64,000 nucleotides of DNA from Streptomyces sp. Tu6071 (GTDB lineage Bacteria; Actinomycetota; Actinomycetes; Streptomycetales; Streptomycetaceae): contig NZ_CM001165.1 in assembly GCF_000213055.1 (NCBI RefSeq), positions 2,751,445 through 2,815,444 on the forward strand. The letters are read 5' to 3'. The notes below the pieces were generated by a model. The model was not told where the DNA came from. It saw only the letters and a list, made by a program, of their open reading frames with translations, and did no database searches. The number at the start of each line of letters is the position of its first letter. The first letter of the stretch is position 1. Both the position numbers and the translations under genes were made by a program. Shown piece after piece: positions 23,304-31,627 of the stretch.

Positions 23304-24224
23304 ATGCGAGCGGTGCAGATCGAGAAGTTCGGCGGCCCGGAGGAACTCCGCTTCGTCGAGACCGACACCCCCGAGCCGGGCCCCGGCCAGGTGCGGATCG
23401 CGGTGCGGGCCTGCGGCACCAACCCGGCGGACTGGGCGGTGCGCGAGGGGATGCTCGGCGGGCCGCTGCCGCAGGGCACGGGGTTCGAGGTCGCGGGCGT
23501 GGTCGACGCGCTCGGCGCGGGTGCCGAGGGGGTGTCGGTGGGCGACCGCGTCTTCGGGAACGTGCGGTTCGGCACCCGGACGAGCGGCGCCGCCGAGTAC
23601 ACCGTGCTCGACCACTGGTCCTTCGTGCCCGGGAGTCTGTCCTTCGCGCAGGCCGCCGCGATCCCGATGGCCGGTGAGACGGCCGTCCGCGCGCTCGACG
23701 AGGTGGGTGTCACGGGGGGCCAGACCGTCTTCATCAACGGCGCCAGCGGCGCGGTCGGGCAGCTCGCGACGCAGGTCGCCGTCCAGCGCGGCGCGCGGGT
23801 CATCGGGACCTCGGGCGCGGCGAAGGCGGCGCGGATGCGCGAGCTGGGCGCCGAGGTCGTCGCGCACGGCGACGGGCTGGAGGAGCGCGTACGGGAGCTG
23901 GCGCCCCAGGGCGTGGACCGCGTCGTCGACATCGGCCCCGGCGGCCAGCTCCCACTGCTCATCTCTCTCGCCGGGGGCGACACCTCGCACGTCGTGACGG
24001 TCACGGACTTCCAGAATGCGGACACGTACGGCGTGCGCGCGAGTGGCCGCGAGAACACCGTCTTCCGCTACGACGCGCTCCAGCCGCTCGCCGACGACAT
24101 CGCCGCCGGCCGGATCAGCTTCCCGGTGTGGCGCGTCGAGCCGTGGGAGAAGATCGCCGAGGTGCAGGAGACGATCCGGTCGGGCAGGAGCGGGGGCAAG
24201 ACGGTGCTGCGCGTGAGCGAGTGA
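23304..24224 (+). CDS. NADP-dependent quinone oxidoreductase-type enzyme (zinc-free MDR)
   Basis: A 306-residue medium-chain dehydrogenase/reductase without the zinc ligands. Features are the GroES-like N-terminal half (F-G-G-P-E-E-L, then G-T-N-P-A-D-W), G-T-G-F-E-V-A-G-V-V-D, and the nucleotide-binding N-G-A-S-G-A-V-G-Q-L-A. GGGAGG lies 6 bases before the ATG at 23304. Regulation by the divergent TetR protein is likely. It probably reduces quinones or enones. Confidence 0.88.
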   Translation: MRAVQIEKFGGPEELRFVETDTPEPGPGQVRIAVRACGTNPADWAVREGMLGGPLPQGTGFEVAGVVDALGAGAEGVSVGDRVFGNVRFGTRTSGAAEYTVLDHWSFVPGSLSFAQAAAIPMAGETAVRALDEVGVTGGQTVFINGASGAVGQLATQVAVQRGARVIGTSGAAKAARMRELGAEVVAHGDGLEERVRELAPQGVDRVVDIGPGGQLPLLISLAGGDTSHVVTVTDFQNADTYGVRASGRENTVFRYDALQPLADDIAAGRISFPVWRVEPWEKIAEVQETIRSGRSGGKTVLRVSE

Positions 24225-24391
24225 GCCGGGACGGTCCCTTTACGGGGTCCGGGACGGTCCCTTCACGGCCCGGGACACCCCCTCCCGGGCCTGGCCCCTC
24301 GGACCAGGGCGGGGCGAGCCATCCCCACGCCGCCCCGCCACACCCCCACACGCCCCGCCATCCCGCACACCCCGCGGGCCGCGCACCCCCC

Positions 24392-25870
24392 TCACTCCCG
24401 CGTCCGCCGCGCCACCCCCACCCCCACAGCCGCCACCACGGCCAGCGGGAGGAACACCGCCGCGAAGGCCGCCGGGTGCCCCGTGCCCGCACCCGCCGCC
24501 GACAGGTCGTGGCCCGCGCCCACCGCGCCGCCGCCCGCCGCCGCGAAGGCCGCGCCGCCGAGGGCGAGGAGCAGCACGTTGGAGAGGCCGTCGGACATCT
24601 GGAGCGCCGCCGAGTTGGTGCCCGCCTCCTCCGGCGCCGAGAGTTCGAGCAGGAGCGTGCTCGTGCCCGAGGTGACGATGCCCATGCCGAAGCAGCCGAA
24701 GCCCCACGCGACCGCGACGATCCACACCGGCGTCCAGGGGAGCAGTACGCCGGGCGCCGTCGCGATCGCCCCGGCGACGAGCACCATGCCGAAGGTCATG
24801 AACGTCCTGCGGTACGCGGACCAGGCGGGCCGCGCCTGCACCCAGCTCCCGAAGGCCCACGTGCTGCCGCCGAGCGCGAGCGAGAGCCCCGCGAGCGTCG
24901 GGCTCAGTCCCCGCTGCGTCACGAGCATGAGCGGGACGAAGGACTCGGCCGCGATGAACGCGCCCGCCGCGACCCCGCGCAGCAGCACGACCGCCGGGAG
25001 CCCGCGCGCCGCGCGCCACGTCCCGGGCGGCAGCAGGACCCGTACCGCCAGCGCGAGCAGCACCGCGCCGACGAGCGCGGGCGCGAGGGACCACCAGTCC
25101 GGGTCGCCCGCCGCGTACTGGAGCAGCCCGGCCGCGAGCGAGAGCGCGAAGGCCCAGGCGAGGCGGCCCCGGGGCGCGGTGCGCGGCGGGGCGTCCGGGT
25201 CCGCGGGCAGCGGTCCGGCGGCGCGGCGGCGGATCTGCGGGAGGGCGAGGAGAAGGGGCAGCAGGATGAGGACGGGGATGCCGAGGAAGACCCAGCGCCA
25301 GCCGAGGTGTTCGGTGACCGTCCCCGCGATGAGCGGCCCGACGACCGAGGGCACGACCCAGCACGCCGAGAAGGCGGCGAGGATCGCGGGCTGGAGCCTG
25401 CGCGGGTAGGCGCGGCTGACGACGACGTACAGCGCGACGATCACGAGGCCGCCGCCGAGCCCCTGCACCGCGCGTCCGAGCACGAAGACCCACATGCTGC
25501 CCGCCGTGCCGCACAGGAGCAGTCCGGCCGCGAAGCCGCCGATGCCGAGCGTGATCGGCGCGAGCGGTCCCGCCCGGTCGGCCCACTGGCCGGCGAGGAC
25601 CATCGCGAACAGGCTCGTCGTGAAGTACGCGGAGAACGCGAAGGCGTAGAGCGGGACCCCGTGCAGTTCGCGCGCCGCGACCGGCATCGCCGTACCGACC
25701 GCCGTCGCCTCGAAGGCGATGAGCAGGACGACGGAGACGATGCCGAGGCTGAGCGCGAGGTACGGGCGGGAGAGGACACCGCCCGCGGCGGGCACGGGGG
25801 CCGGTTCGACGGGGACCGGTATCGGGACGGGGTCCGCGGCTTCGGCGCCGGGCTGCTGGCTCGTACTCAC
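24392..25870 (-). CDS. MFS transporter (drug-efflux type)
   Basis: A 492-residue multi-pass transporter. An N-terminal Pro/Val-rich tail (about 35 residues) precedes the first membrane segment. The loop A-G-Q-W-A-D-R-A-G is the family signature between segments 2 and 3. GTG 25870 is chosen because the frame upstream is not conserved and runs toward the tRNA. The second half shares L-L-P-P-G-T-W-R-A, V-V-L-L-R-G-V and F-V-P-L-M-L-V stretches with the island exporter at 16574, making the two paralogues. The substrate is unknown. Confidence 0.85.
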   Translation of the reverse strand: MSTSQQPGAEAADPVPIPVPVEPAPVPAAGGVLSRPYLALSLGIVSVVLLIAFEATAVGTAMPVAARELHGVPLYAFAFSAYFTTSLFAMVLAGQWADRAGPLAPITLGIGGFAAGLLLCGTAGSMWVFVLGRAVQGLGGGLVIVALYVVVSRAYPRRLQPAILAAFSACWVVPSVVGPLIAGTVTEHLGWRWVFLGIPVLILLPLLLALPQIRRRAAGPLPADPDAPPRTAPRGRLAWAFALSLAAGLLQYAAGDPDWWSLAPALVGAVLLALAVRVLLPPGTWRAARGLPAVVLLRGVAAGAFIAAESFVPLMLVTQRGLSPTLAGLSLALGGSTWAFGSWVQARPAWSAYRRTFMTFGMVLVAGAIATAPGVLLPWTPVWIVAVAWGFGCFGMGIVTSGTSTLLLELSAPEEAGTNSAALQMSDGLSNVLLLALGGAAFAAAGGGAVGAGHDLSAAGAGTGHPAAFAAVFLPLAVVAAVGVGVARRTRE

Positions 25871-26120
25871 CGGCCCAGGGTAAGGGGCGAATGCGGCATA
25901 CGTCCCTGTCCGGAGCCGGGTACGCGCTCCTCCTTTCGGCGTACGACCCCGGACGGGCCGGTACGGGACGGCCGCGCCCCGTGTGGCCTCCCGTGAACGC
26001 CGTATGTCGGCTCCGTGGCGGGGACGGCCGATCCCTTGCCCGCGCCCCCTCCCGCTCCTACGGTCGGGGTACCGCACAGCACACGGCGGGCCAGGGACAG
26101 CGGTCCGTACGTGTGCGCGT

Positions 26121-26192
26121 GGCCGTGTGCCCGAGTGGCTCAGGGGCCGGCCTGCAAAGCCGGTTACGTCGGTTCGAATCCGATCACGGCCT
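26121..26192 (+). tRNA. tRNA-Cys (anticodon GCA)
   Basis: The acceptor stem GGCCGTG (26121-26127) pairs with CACGGCC (26185-26191), with discriminator T and no encoded CCA. The anticodon arm is CCGGC-CTGCAAA-GCCGG, so bases 34-36 are GCA. The T arm is TCGG-TTCGAAT-CCGA. All parts fit a class I tRNA of about 72 bases. Confidence 0.95.
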
Positions 26193-26200
26193 CGGTCGAG

Positions 26201-26246
26201 CGGAAGGGCCGGGCGTCCCAGGAGAAGGGGACGCCCGGCCCTTCCG
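26201..26246 (+). terminator. Strong hairpin terminator after tRNA-Cys
   Basis: A perfect 19-base stem: CGGAAGGGCCGGGCGTCCC at 26201-26219 pairs with 26228-26246 across an 8-base loop. It starts 8 bases after the tRNA and also lies past the end of the molybdenum-hydroxylase gene on the other strand. Confidence 0.85.
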
Positions 26247-26354
26247 CGTGCGCGCCCCGGTACGGCCCGCGCGCCCACGTACGAGCACAAGTACGGGCAC
26301 GGGCGCGAGCACGAGCGCGACTCACCCGCGCACCCGGCGCCCGGCCCCCACCGC

Positions 26355-28649
26355 CTACGGGTTCGCCACCGCCTGCTGCGGCCTGATCGGCAGCCGGTTG
26401 ACGAGCCGTCCCGTCGCCGCGCGGACCGCCGAGGCGATCGCCGCCGGGGTCGTCACGACCGGGACCGCGCTCGCGGCCTTCGCGCCGAAGGGGGCGATGA
26501 CGTCGCGCTCCTCGACGAGGCGCACGACGCGGATGTCCGGGGTGTCGAGCGCGGTCGGGAGCGGGTAGCCCGTCAGGTCGGGGTGGCGGACGAGGCCGCG
26601 CGGGGTGCGGAGGTTCTCGGTGAGCGCGGCGCCGACGCCCTGCGTGACACCGGCCTCGATCCGAGCGCGGAGCTGCGCCGGGTTGAGCACCCGCCCCACG
26701 TCCTGCGCGACCGTCAGCTCGACGACCCGGATCGCGCCCAGCTCGATGTCCACGTCCACGACCGCGCGCACCGCGCAGAAGGCGAGCCCCACGAAGGCGT
26801 CGCCCTGGCCGTCCGCGTTGAGCGGTTCGGTCGGGTGGGGGCGGCACTGCGCCGTCGCCCACAGCTCCTTGCCCTCCAGGGTCTCCGCGACCGTCGTGGA
26901 GAGGACCCCGTCGTAGCTGGTGATCTTGCCGTCCGCGATCTGGAGGAGTTCGGCGGACATGCCGAAGGTGTGCGCGAGGGGCTGGAGGAGCTGCGTACGG
27001 ACCATCTTGGCGGCGCGCTCGACAGCCCCGCCCGAGACCCACGTGTGGCGGCCGTGGCACGCAGGCCCGGCGGGCGGCTGGTCGGTGTCGACGGGGGCGA
27101 CGCGCACGTCCTCGATGCCGAGCACGTCCTGCACGATCTGCCGCGCGAGCGTCGAGAAGCCCTGCCCGGTCTCGACGGCGGCGCAGATGACCGTCGCCAT
27201 GCCGTCGTGGATCTTCACCGTCGCCGTCGCGACCTCGTCCGCGCCCTCCGCGCCGAGCATGTGCACCATGCCGACCCCGTAGCCCACCCCGCGCCGCACG
27301 GCCGCCGGGTCGCCCGCGCCCTCGGGGCCTCCGGGCAGCAGCCACTCGTCCTCGGGGGTGTCCTTCGGGAGCGGGGGCAGCTCCTCGTCCCGTACGGCTT
27401 CGAGGAGTTCGGCGACAGGCGCGGGGCACGTCACGGTCTGCCCGGTCGGCAGGACGTCCCCGGTCGCGAGGACGTTGCGCAGCCGCAGCTCGGCCGGGTC
27501 GACGCCGAGTTTCTTCGCGAGCTTGTCCATCTGCGCCTCGTACGCGGCGCACACCTGCATCGCGCCCTCGCCGCGCACGTGCCCGGACGGCGGGTTGTTC
27601 GTGCGCACGACCCAGCCCTCGACGAAGGCGTTCGGGACGACGTACGGGCCGCAGGCGAAGGAGACGGCGGCGGCCAGCGCCTCGCCCGAACTGCCCGCGT
27701 ACGCGCCCGCGTCCATGAGGATCTGCGCCTCGACCTTGACGAGGCGGCCCTCGGCGTCGGCGTGGTGGCGGTAGCGGAGCAGGGTCGGGTGGCGGTGGGC
27801 GTGGCCGAGGAAGGAGTCCTCGCGCGACGCCGTGAGCTTGACGGGGCACTGGGTGCGCATCGCGAGCAGCCCGAGCGGCAGCGTGAAGCTCTGGTCCTCG
27901 CGGTCGCTCGTCGCGCCGGGGACGCCGGTCACGACGACCTTGACCTGGTCCGGGCTGAGCCCGTAGCACGCGGCGGCGAGGTCGCGGTCGCCGTGCGGGT
28001 CGGTCGAGGCCGTGTACAGCTCGACGCCCCCGTCCGGGCGCGGGACGGCGAGCCCCGCCTCGGCGCCGATCGGGGCCGGGTCCTGACGGCCGATGCGGTA
28101 GAGCCCGTCCACGACGACCTCGCCGACCGCCTCGGGGTCGCCCGAGCGCAGCGGGATGTGCCGCACGAGGTTCCCGTCCGGGTGCAGCGGGGCCGCCTCG
28201 AAGGACTCCTCGGGATCGGTGACGGGGTCGAGCGTCTCGTAGGTGACCTGCACGGCGGCGGCGGCCATGCGGGCCGTGTCGGGGTGGTCGGCCGCGACGG
28301 CGGCGATCGCCTCGCCGTGGTGGCGGACGACCTCGGAGGCGAAGACGGGCCGCTCGCCGCCGAAGGAGTGCGCGGGCAGGTCCTCGTGCGTGAGCACCGC
28401 GCGCACGCCCCGCATCCGCAGCGCCTCGCTCGTGTCGATCGAGACGATCCGCGCGTGCGCGTGCGGGGAGCGCAGGACCGCCGCCCACAGCAGGCCCTCG
28501 GCCCACAGGTCCGCCGCGTACGGGAAGGTGCCCTCGGTCTTGGTGCGCAGCTCGGCGGGCGGCAGCGAGGTGCCGAGGCCGAAGGGGGGCCGCTCCTCGG
28601 CCTGTTCGTCCCCCAGGCTCTCCAGGGGCTCCAGGGTCGACTCGCTCAT
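26355..28649 (-). CDS. Molybdenum hydroxylase large subunit (xanthine dehydrogenase/aldehyde oxidase family, Moco-binding)
   Basis: A 764-residue catalytic subunit of the xanthine oxidase family, acting with the FeS and FAD subunits encoded just upstream. The N-terminal domain has G-T-F-P-Y-A-A-D-L-W and L-R-S-P-H-A-H-A-R-I. Cofactor-site motifs follow, including N-N-P-P-S-G-H-V-R-G-E-G-A and V-E-T-G-Q-G. In typical members the C-terminus carries a catalytic Glu in a G-x-G-E-P motif. Here the aligned stretch is G-A-K-A-A-S-A-V-P-V (about residues 722-731), with Ala in place of Glu by my alignment. The substrate is therefore uncertain and the usual hydroxylation may be impaired. ATG 28649 overlaps the FeS gene stop. 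Confidence 0.85.
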   Translation of the reverse strand: MSESTLEPLESLGDEQAEERPPFGLGTSLPPAELRTKTEGTFPYAADLWAEGLLWAAVLRSPHAHARIVSIDTSEALRMRGVRAVLTHEDLPAHSFGGERPVFASEVVRHHGEAIAAVAADHPDTARMAAAAVQVTYETLDPVTDPEESFEAAPLHPDGNLVRHIPLRSGDPEAVGEVVVDGLYRIGRQDPAPIGAEAGLAVPRPDGGVELYTASTDPHGDRDLAAACYGLSPDQVKVVVTGVPGATSDREDQSFTLPLGLLAMRTQCPVKLTASREDSFLGHAHRHPTLLRYRHHADAEGRLVKVEAQILMDAGAYAGSSGEALAAAVSFACGPYVVPNAFVEGWVVRTNNPPSGHVRGEGAMQVCAAYEAQMDKLAKKLGVDPAELRLRNVLATGDVLPTGQTVTCPAPVAELLEAVRDEELPPLPKDTPEDEWLLPGGPEGAGDPAAVRRGVGYGVGMVHMLGAEGADEVATATVKIHDGMATVICAAVETGQGFSTLARQIVQDVLGIEDVRVAPVDTDQPPAGPACHGRHTWVSGGAVERAAKMVRTQLLQPLAHTFGMSAELLQIADGKITSYDGVLSTTVAETLEGKELWATAQCRPHPTEPLNADGQGDAFVGLAFCAVRAVVDVDIELGAIRVVELTVAQDVGRVLNPAQLRARIEAGVTQGVGAALTENLRTPRGLVRHPDLTGYPLPTALDTPDIRVVRLVEERDVIAPFGAKAASAVPVVTTPAAIASAVRAATGRLVNRLPIRPQQAVANP

Positions 28650-30520
28650 GCCTGGCCTCCGTCCTGGGGGTGGGCTCCGGGCGCCCCGTGCGCGTAGCTC
28701 TCCTCGGGCCCGTAGCCCTCCTGGGGCGCGAAGTGCTCACCGGCGCCGTAGGTGCGCTGTCCCGGGTCCTCGTAGGGGCCTTCGGCGGGGTACGGGCCTT
28801 CGGGCGGGACGGCGAAGCCCGCGCCGTACGTGCCCCCGGCCTCGCCGAGGTCGGTGCCGTAGGGCGGGGTCGCGGCGGGCTCCTGGTCGACGGGGCCCGG
28901 CTGGTGCGGGACCCGGGCGTGGGGGTGCCCGGCGGGCGGCTCAGCCTCGGCGGCGGCCTCCTCCTTCGCGGCAGCCCGCTCCTCGCTCGCCTCGCGGCGG
29001 CTCCCGGCGACGTCCTGGACGGCGTCGAGCACACCCCGGTACCCGGAGCAGCGGCACAGGTTCCCGCACAGCGCCTGACGGGTCTCCAGCGCGGTCGGCG
29101 CCGGGTTGCCCTCCAGGAGGTCGTGCACGGTCATCGCCATGCCGGGGACGCAGAAGCCGCACTGCACGGCGCCGTGCGCGGCGAGCGCGCGCTGCACGTC
29201 GGACGCCTCGCCGTCGCGCGCGAGCCCCTCGACGGTGCGGACCTCGCTCCCGGCGGTCGTCGCGGCGGGGACGAGGCAGGAGGCGACGAGCCGTCCGTCC
29301 ACCTGGACGTTGCACGCCCCGCACTCGCCCTGCGCGCACCCGTCCTTGGCCCCGGCGAGCCCGAGCCGCTCGCGCAGCACGTAGAGCAGGGACTCGCCGA
29401 TCCAGGCGCCCTCGACGGGCCGTTCGACGCCGTTGACGGAGAGCGTGTAGGAGGCGAGGGGGTGTTCGTCGGGGAGGGGGAACCCGGGGGGCACGGCGGC
29501 GGATTCGGGGCCGGGCTCTGCCGAGGACCCGGTTTCCGCAGGGGGCCCGGTTTCCGCCGGGGGCTCGGCCGTCGCGTCGGCGGCGGCCTCGGGTACGGGC
29601 TCGTCCGCGACATCCCGTTCGGGAGCGGCCTCGGACTCGGGGGCGGCCTCGGGCTCGGGGGCGGCCTCGGGCTCGGGGGCGGCCTCGGGCTCCTGAACGG
29701 CCTCCGCCTCGGGGGCCGTCGCCGCCTCCGGCTCCTCCTCGCCCGGCACATACCCCGGCGCCGTCTCGTGCCGGGGCTCCGGCACACTCGCGACGCCGGG
29801 CGCGTCCCCACCGGGCGCGGGCGCGTCCCCACCGGGCGCGGGCGCGTCCCCACCGGGCGCGGGCGCGTCCCCACCGGGCGCGGGCGCGTCCCCACCGGGC
29901 GCGGGCGCGTCCCGAACCGCCCCCGTCTCGTCCCGAACGGCCGTCTCGTCCCTGGCCGCTTCCGCCTCCTGCGCCGCCACCGCCCACGGTGCGAGCGCGC
30001 CGCCGGGGAGGGTCGCGGGGGCCGTGCCCGACCACTGGGAGGTGAGTGAGGAGCCCTGGAACTCGCCGGACTCCTCGGGAAGCGCGCCCTCCGCGACGGG
30101 GATCTGCCACTGCCCTGTCGCTCCCGAGGCGCTCGGCTCGCTCGGCTGGGCGTCGCGCGCGGCCTCGGCGGCGGGCTCGGGCGTGAAGGCGGCGAACTGG
30201 ACCGTGGTTTCCATCGGGCTGGGCCCGTACGCCGGTTCGCCGGGTGCTTCGGGGCCGGGCTCCGCCTGTTGCTGCGGGAAGGCCCACTGCCCGGTCGCGC
30301 CCGGGTCCGTACCGGCGGCCGGGATGCGCGGCGGCACGTAGCCGTGGCCGGGGGCCGCGAGGGGGGCCGCGTCGAGGAGTCCTTCGGGGAGGCTCACGAA
30401 GGCGGTCGCGTCGGCGTCGTAGTCCGTGTGCGGGACGGGTTCCCAGCCGCCGTAGGGCCCCGGGCCCTCGCCGTAGGGGTCCTGCTGCGACGGTGTGGGC
30501 CGGTCCTGTTCCTCGCTCAT
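28646..30520 (-). CDS. [2Fe-2S] subunit of the molybdenum hydroxylase with long low-complexity extensions
   Basis: A 624-residue protein in which only about 150 residues form the usual XdhA/CoxS-like iron-sulfur subunit. The plant-type cluster is C-A-Q-G-E-C-G-A-C with a later Cys. The second cluster is Q-C-G-F-C-V-P and C-G-N-L-C-R-C-S-G-Y. These follow a roughly 370-residue N-terminal tail of Pro/Ala/Glu/Gly, including five tandem A-P-A-P-G-G-D repeats and several E-P-E-A-A runs. A Gly/Tyr/Pro-rich tail of about 90 residues ends the protein. Family members are normally 150-200 residues. It overlaps both neighbours by 4 bases, so all three subunits are co-translated. The extension may tether or space the complex. 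Confidence 0.85.
   Translation of the reverse strand: MSEEQDRPTPSQQDPYGEGPGPYGGWEPVPHTDYDADATAFVSLPEGLLDAAPLAAPGHGYVPPRIPAAGTDPGATGQWAFPQQQAEPGPEAPGEPAYGPSPMETTVQFAAFTPEPAAEAARDAQPSEPSASGATGQWQIPVAEGALPEESGEFQGSSLTSQWSGTAPATLPGGALAPWAVAAQEAEAARDETAVRDETGAVRDAPAPGGDAPAPGGDAPAPGGDAPAPGGDAPAPGGDAPGVASVPEPRHETAPGYVPGEEEPEAATAPEAEAVQEPEAAPEPEAAPEPEAAPESEAAPERDVADEPVPEAAADATAEPPAETGPPAETGSSAEPGPESAAVPPGFPLPDEHPLASYTLSVNGVERPVEGAWIGESLLYVLRERLGLAGAKDGCAQGECGACNVQVDGRLVASCLVPAATTAGSEVRTVEGLARDGEASDVQRALAAHGAVQCGFCVPGMAMTVHDLLEGNPAPTALETRQALCGNLCRCSGYRGVLDAVQDVAGSRREASEERAAAKEEAAAEAEPPAGHPHARVPHQPGPVDQEPAATPPYGTDLGEAGGTYGAGFAVPPEGPYPAEGPYEDPGQRTYGAGEHFAPQEGYGPEESYAHGAPGAHPQDGGQA
29802..29911. repeat. 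21-bp tandem repeat inside the FeS subunit gene
   Basis: Five near-perfect copies of a GCGCGTCCCCACCGGGCGCG-type unit, each encoding seven residues (A-P-A-P-G-G-D) on the minus strand. Because the unit is a multiple of 3, copy-number change would keep the frame. Confidence 0.85.
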
Positions 30521-31404
30521 GCGAGCGCCCTCCCCAGTGCGCGACGGGCCAGCGCGGCGACGGTGCGGCGCAGGTGCTGAACGGCGGGCGTGAGCGGGGG
30601 CACGACGCCGTCCTCGCCCGCCGGTTGTTCGGGTACGCAGGCGGCGGCGACGTACTCGCCGAACGCGGCGAGCGCCTCGGGCGCGAGGCTGCGGTCGCCG
30701 TCCCAGTCCACGAGCGCGGAGACCCACGCCTCGGCTTCGAGGGGCCGCAGCGGCATCGGCGCGATCGCGCCGACCGCGCAGCGCACCGCGCGCCGGGCCG
30801 GGTCGAGCACGAGGGCGAGCGAGGCGACCGCGCGGCCGGGCCCGGTGCGTCCCGTCGCCTTGAGGAAGACCTGCGGGGCGTGCAGGAGCGGTACCCGTAC
30901 GTGCGAGATGAGTTCGCCGCCGCGCAGCGGGTCCATGCCCGTCAGGAGGTGCGAGACGGGGACCTCGCGGCGCGCGCCGCCCGCGCTCGCGAGGAGCACG
31001 GTGGCTTCGAGCGCGGCGAGGACGGGGAGCGCGTCGCCCGTGGCGGCGGCGGTCGCGATGTTGCCGCCGAGGGTGCCCGCGTTGCGGATGTGCGGGGGCC
31101 CGGCGGCGCGCGCGGCGGCGGCGAGGGCGGGGATGAGCGCGGCGAAGTCGGGGCGGCCCATGCGCGCGTGCGTGAGCCCGGCGCCGAGCAGGGCGTGGCC
31201 GTCGAGGTACTGCCAGCCGCGGATCTCGGCGACGCGGCCGAGGCCCACGAGGGCGGCGGGGCGCAGGAGTCCGGCGTTGACGGCGGCCATGAGGTCGGTG
31301 CCGCCCGCGACGGGCACGGCGGTGGGGGTCGCGGCGAGCGCGGCCACGGCCTCCTCCAGCGTGGCGGGCAGGGAGACCGCCGCATTCGGTGCCTGTGTGG
31401 TCAA
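30517..31404 (-). CDS. FAD-binding subunit of the molybdenum hydroxylase
   Basis: A 295-residue flavoprotein subunit (XdhC/CoxM type) that passes electrons from the FeS clusters to the acceptor. The FAD motifs are A-V-P-V-A-G-G-T-D-L-M near the N-terminus and N-A-G-T-L-G-G-N-I-A-T-A. TTG 31404 is chosen because AAGGGG lies upstream and the following T-T-Q-A-P...L-P-A-T-L-E-E-A-V matches the family start; ATG 31503 is the alternative. Its stop overlaps the FeS gene start. Order FAD-FeS-Mo is usual for carbon monoxide/xanthine dehydrogenase operons. Confidence 0.85.
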   Translation of the reverse strand: MTTQAPNAAVSLPATLEEAVAALAATPTAVPVAGGTDLMAAVNAGLLRPAALVGLGRVAEIRGWQYLDGHALLGAGLTHARMGRPDFAALIPALAAAARAAGPPHIRNAGTLGGNIATAAATGDALPVLAALEATVLLASAGGARREVPVSHLLTGMDPLRGGELISHVRVPLLHAPQVFLKATGRTGPGRAVASLALVLDPARRAVRCAVGAIAPMPLRPLEAEAWVSALVDWDGDRSLAPEALAAFGEYVAAACVPEQPAGEDGVVPPLTPAVQHLRRTVAALARRALGRALA

Positions 31405-31627
31405 AGCGGCTGCCCCTTCCCGTTGCCCCGGACGTGTCCCGCCTGTGGCCTGTGCTGCCGTACGGTACGTCGTCACGGGCCGGACGTGGCAACTCTGGCA
31501 CATCTTCGCGCGGGTGCGGAGCGGGGGTGGGGGCGGGGCCGGGGCGGTCCGGTGGCAGGGAGCGCGCGACCGCGTCGCGGCTCGCGCCCCGCTCCCCCGG
31601 ACCCGCGCCCCCTGCCCCGCCGTTGAC

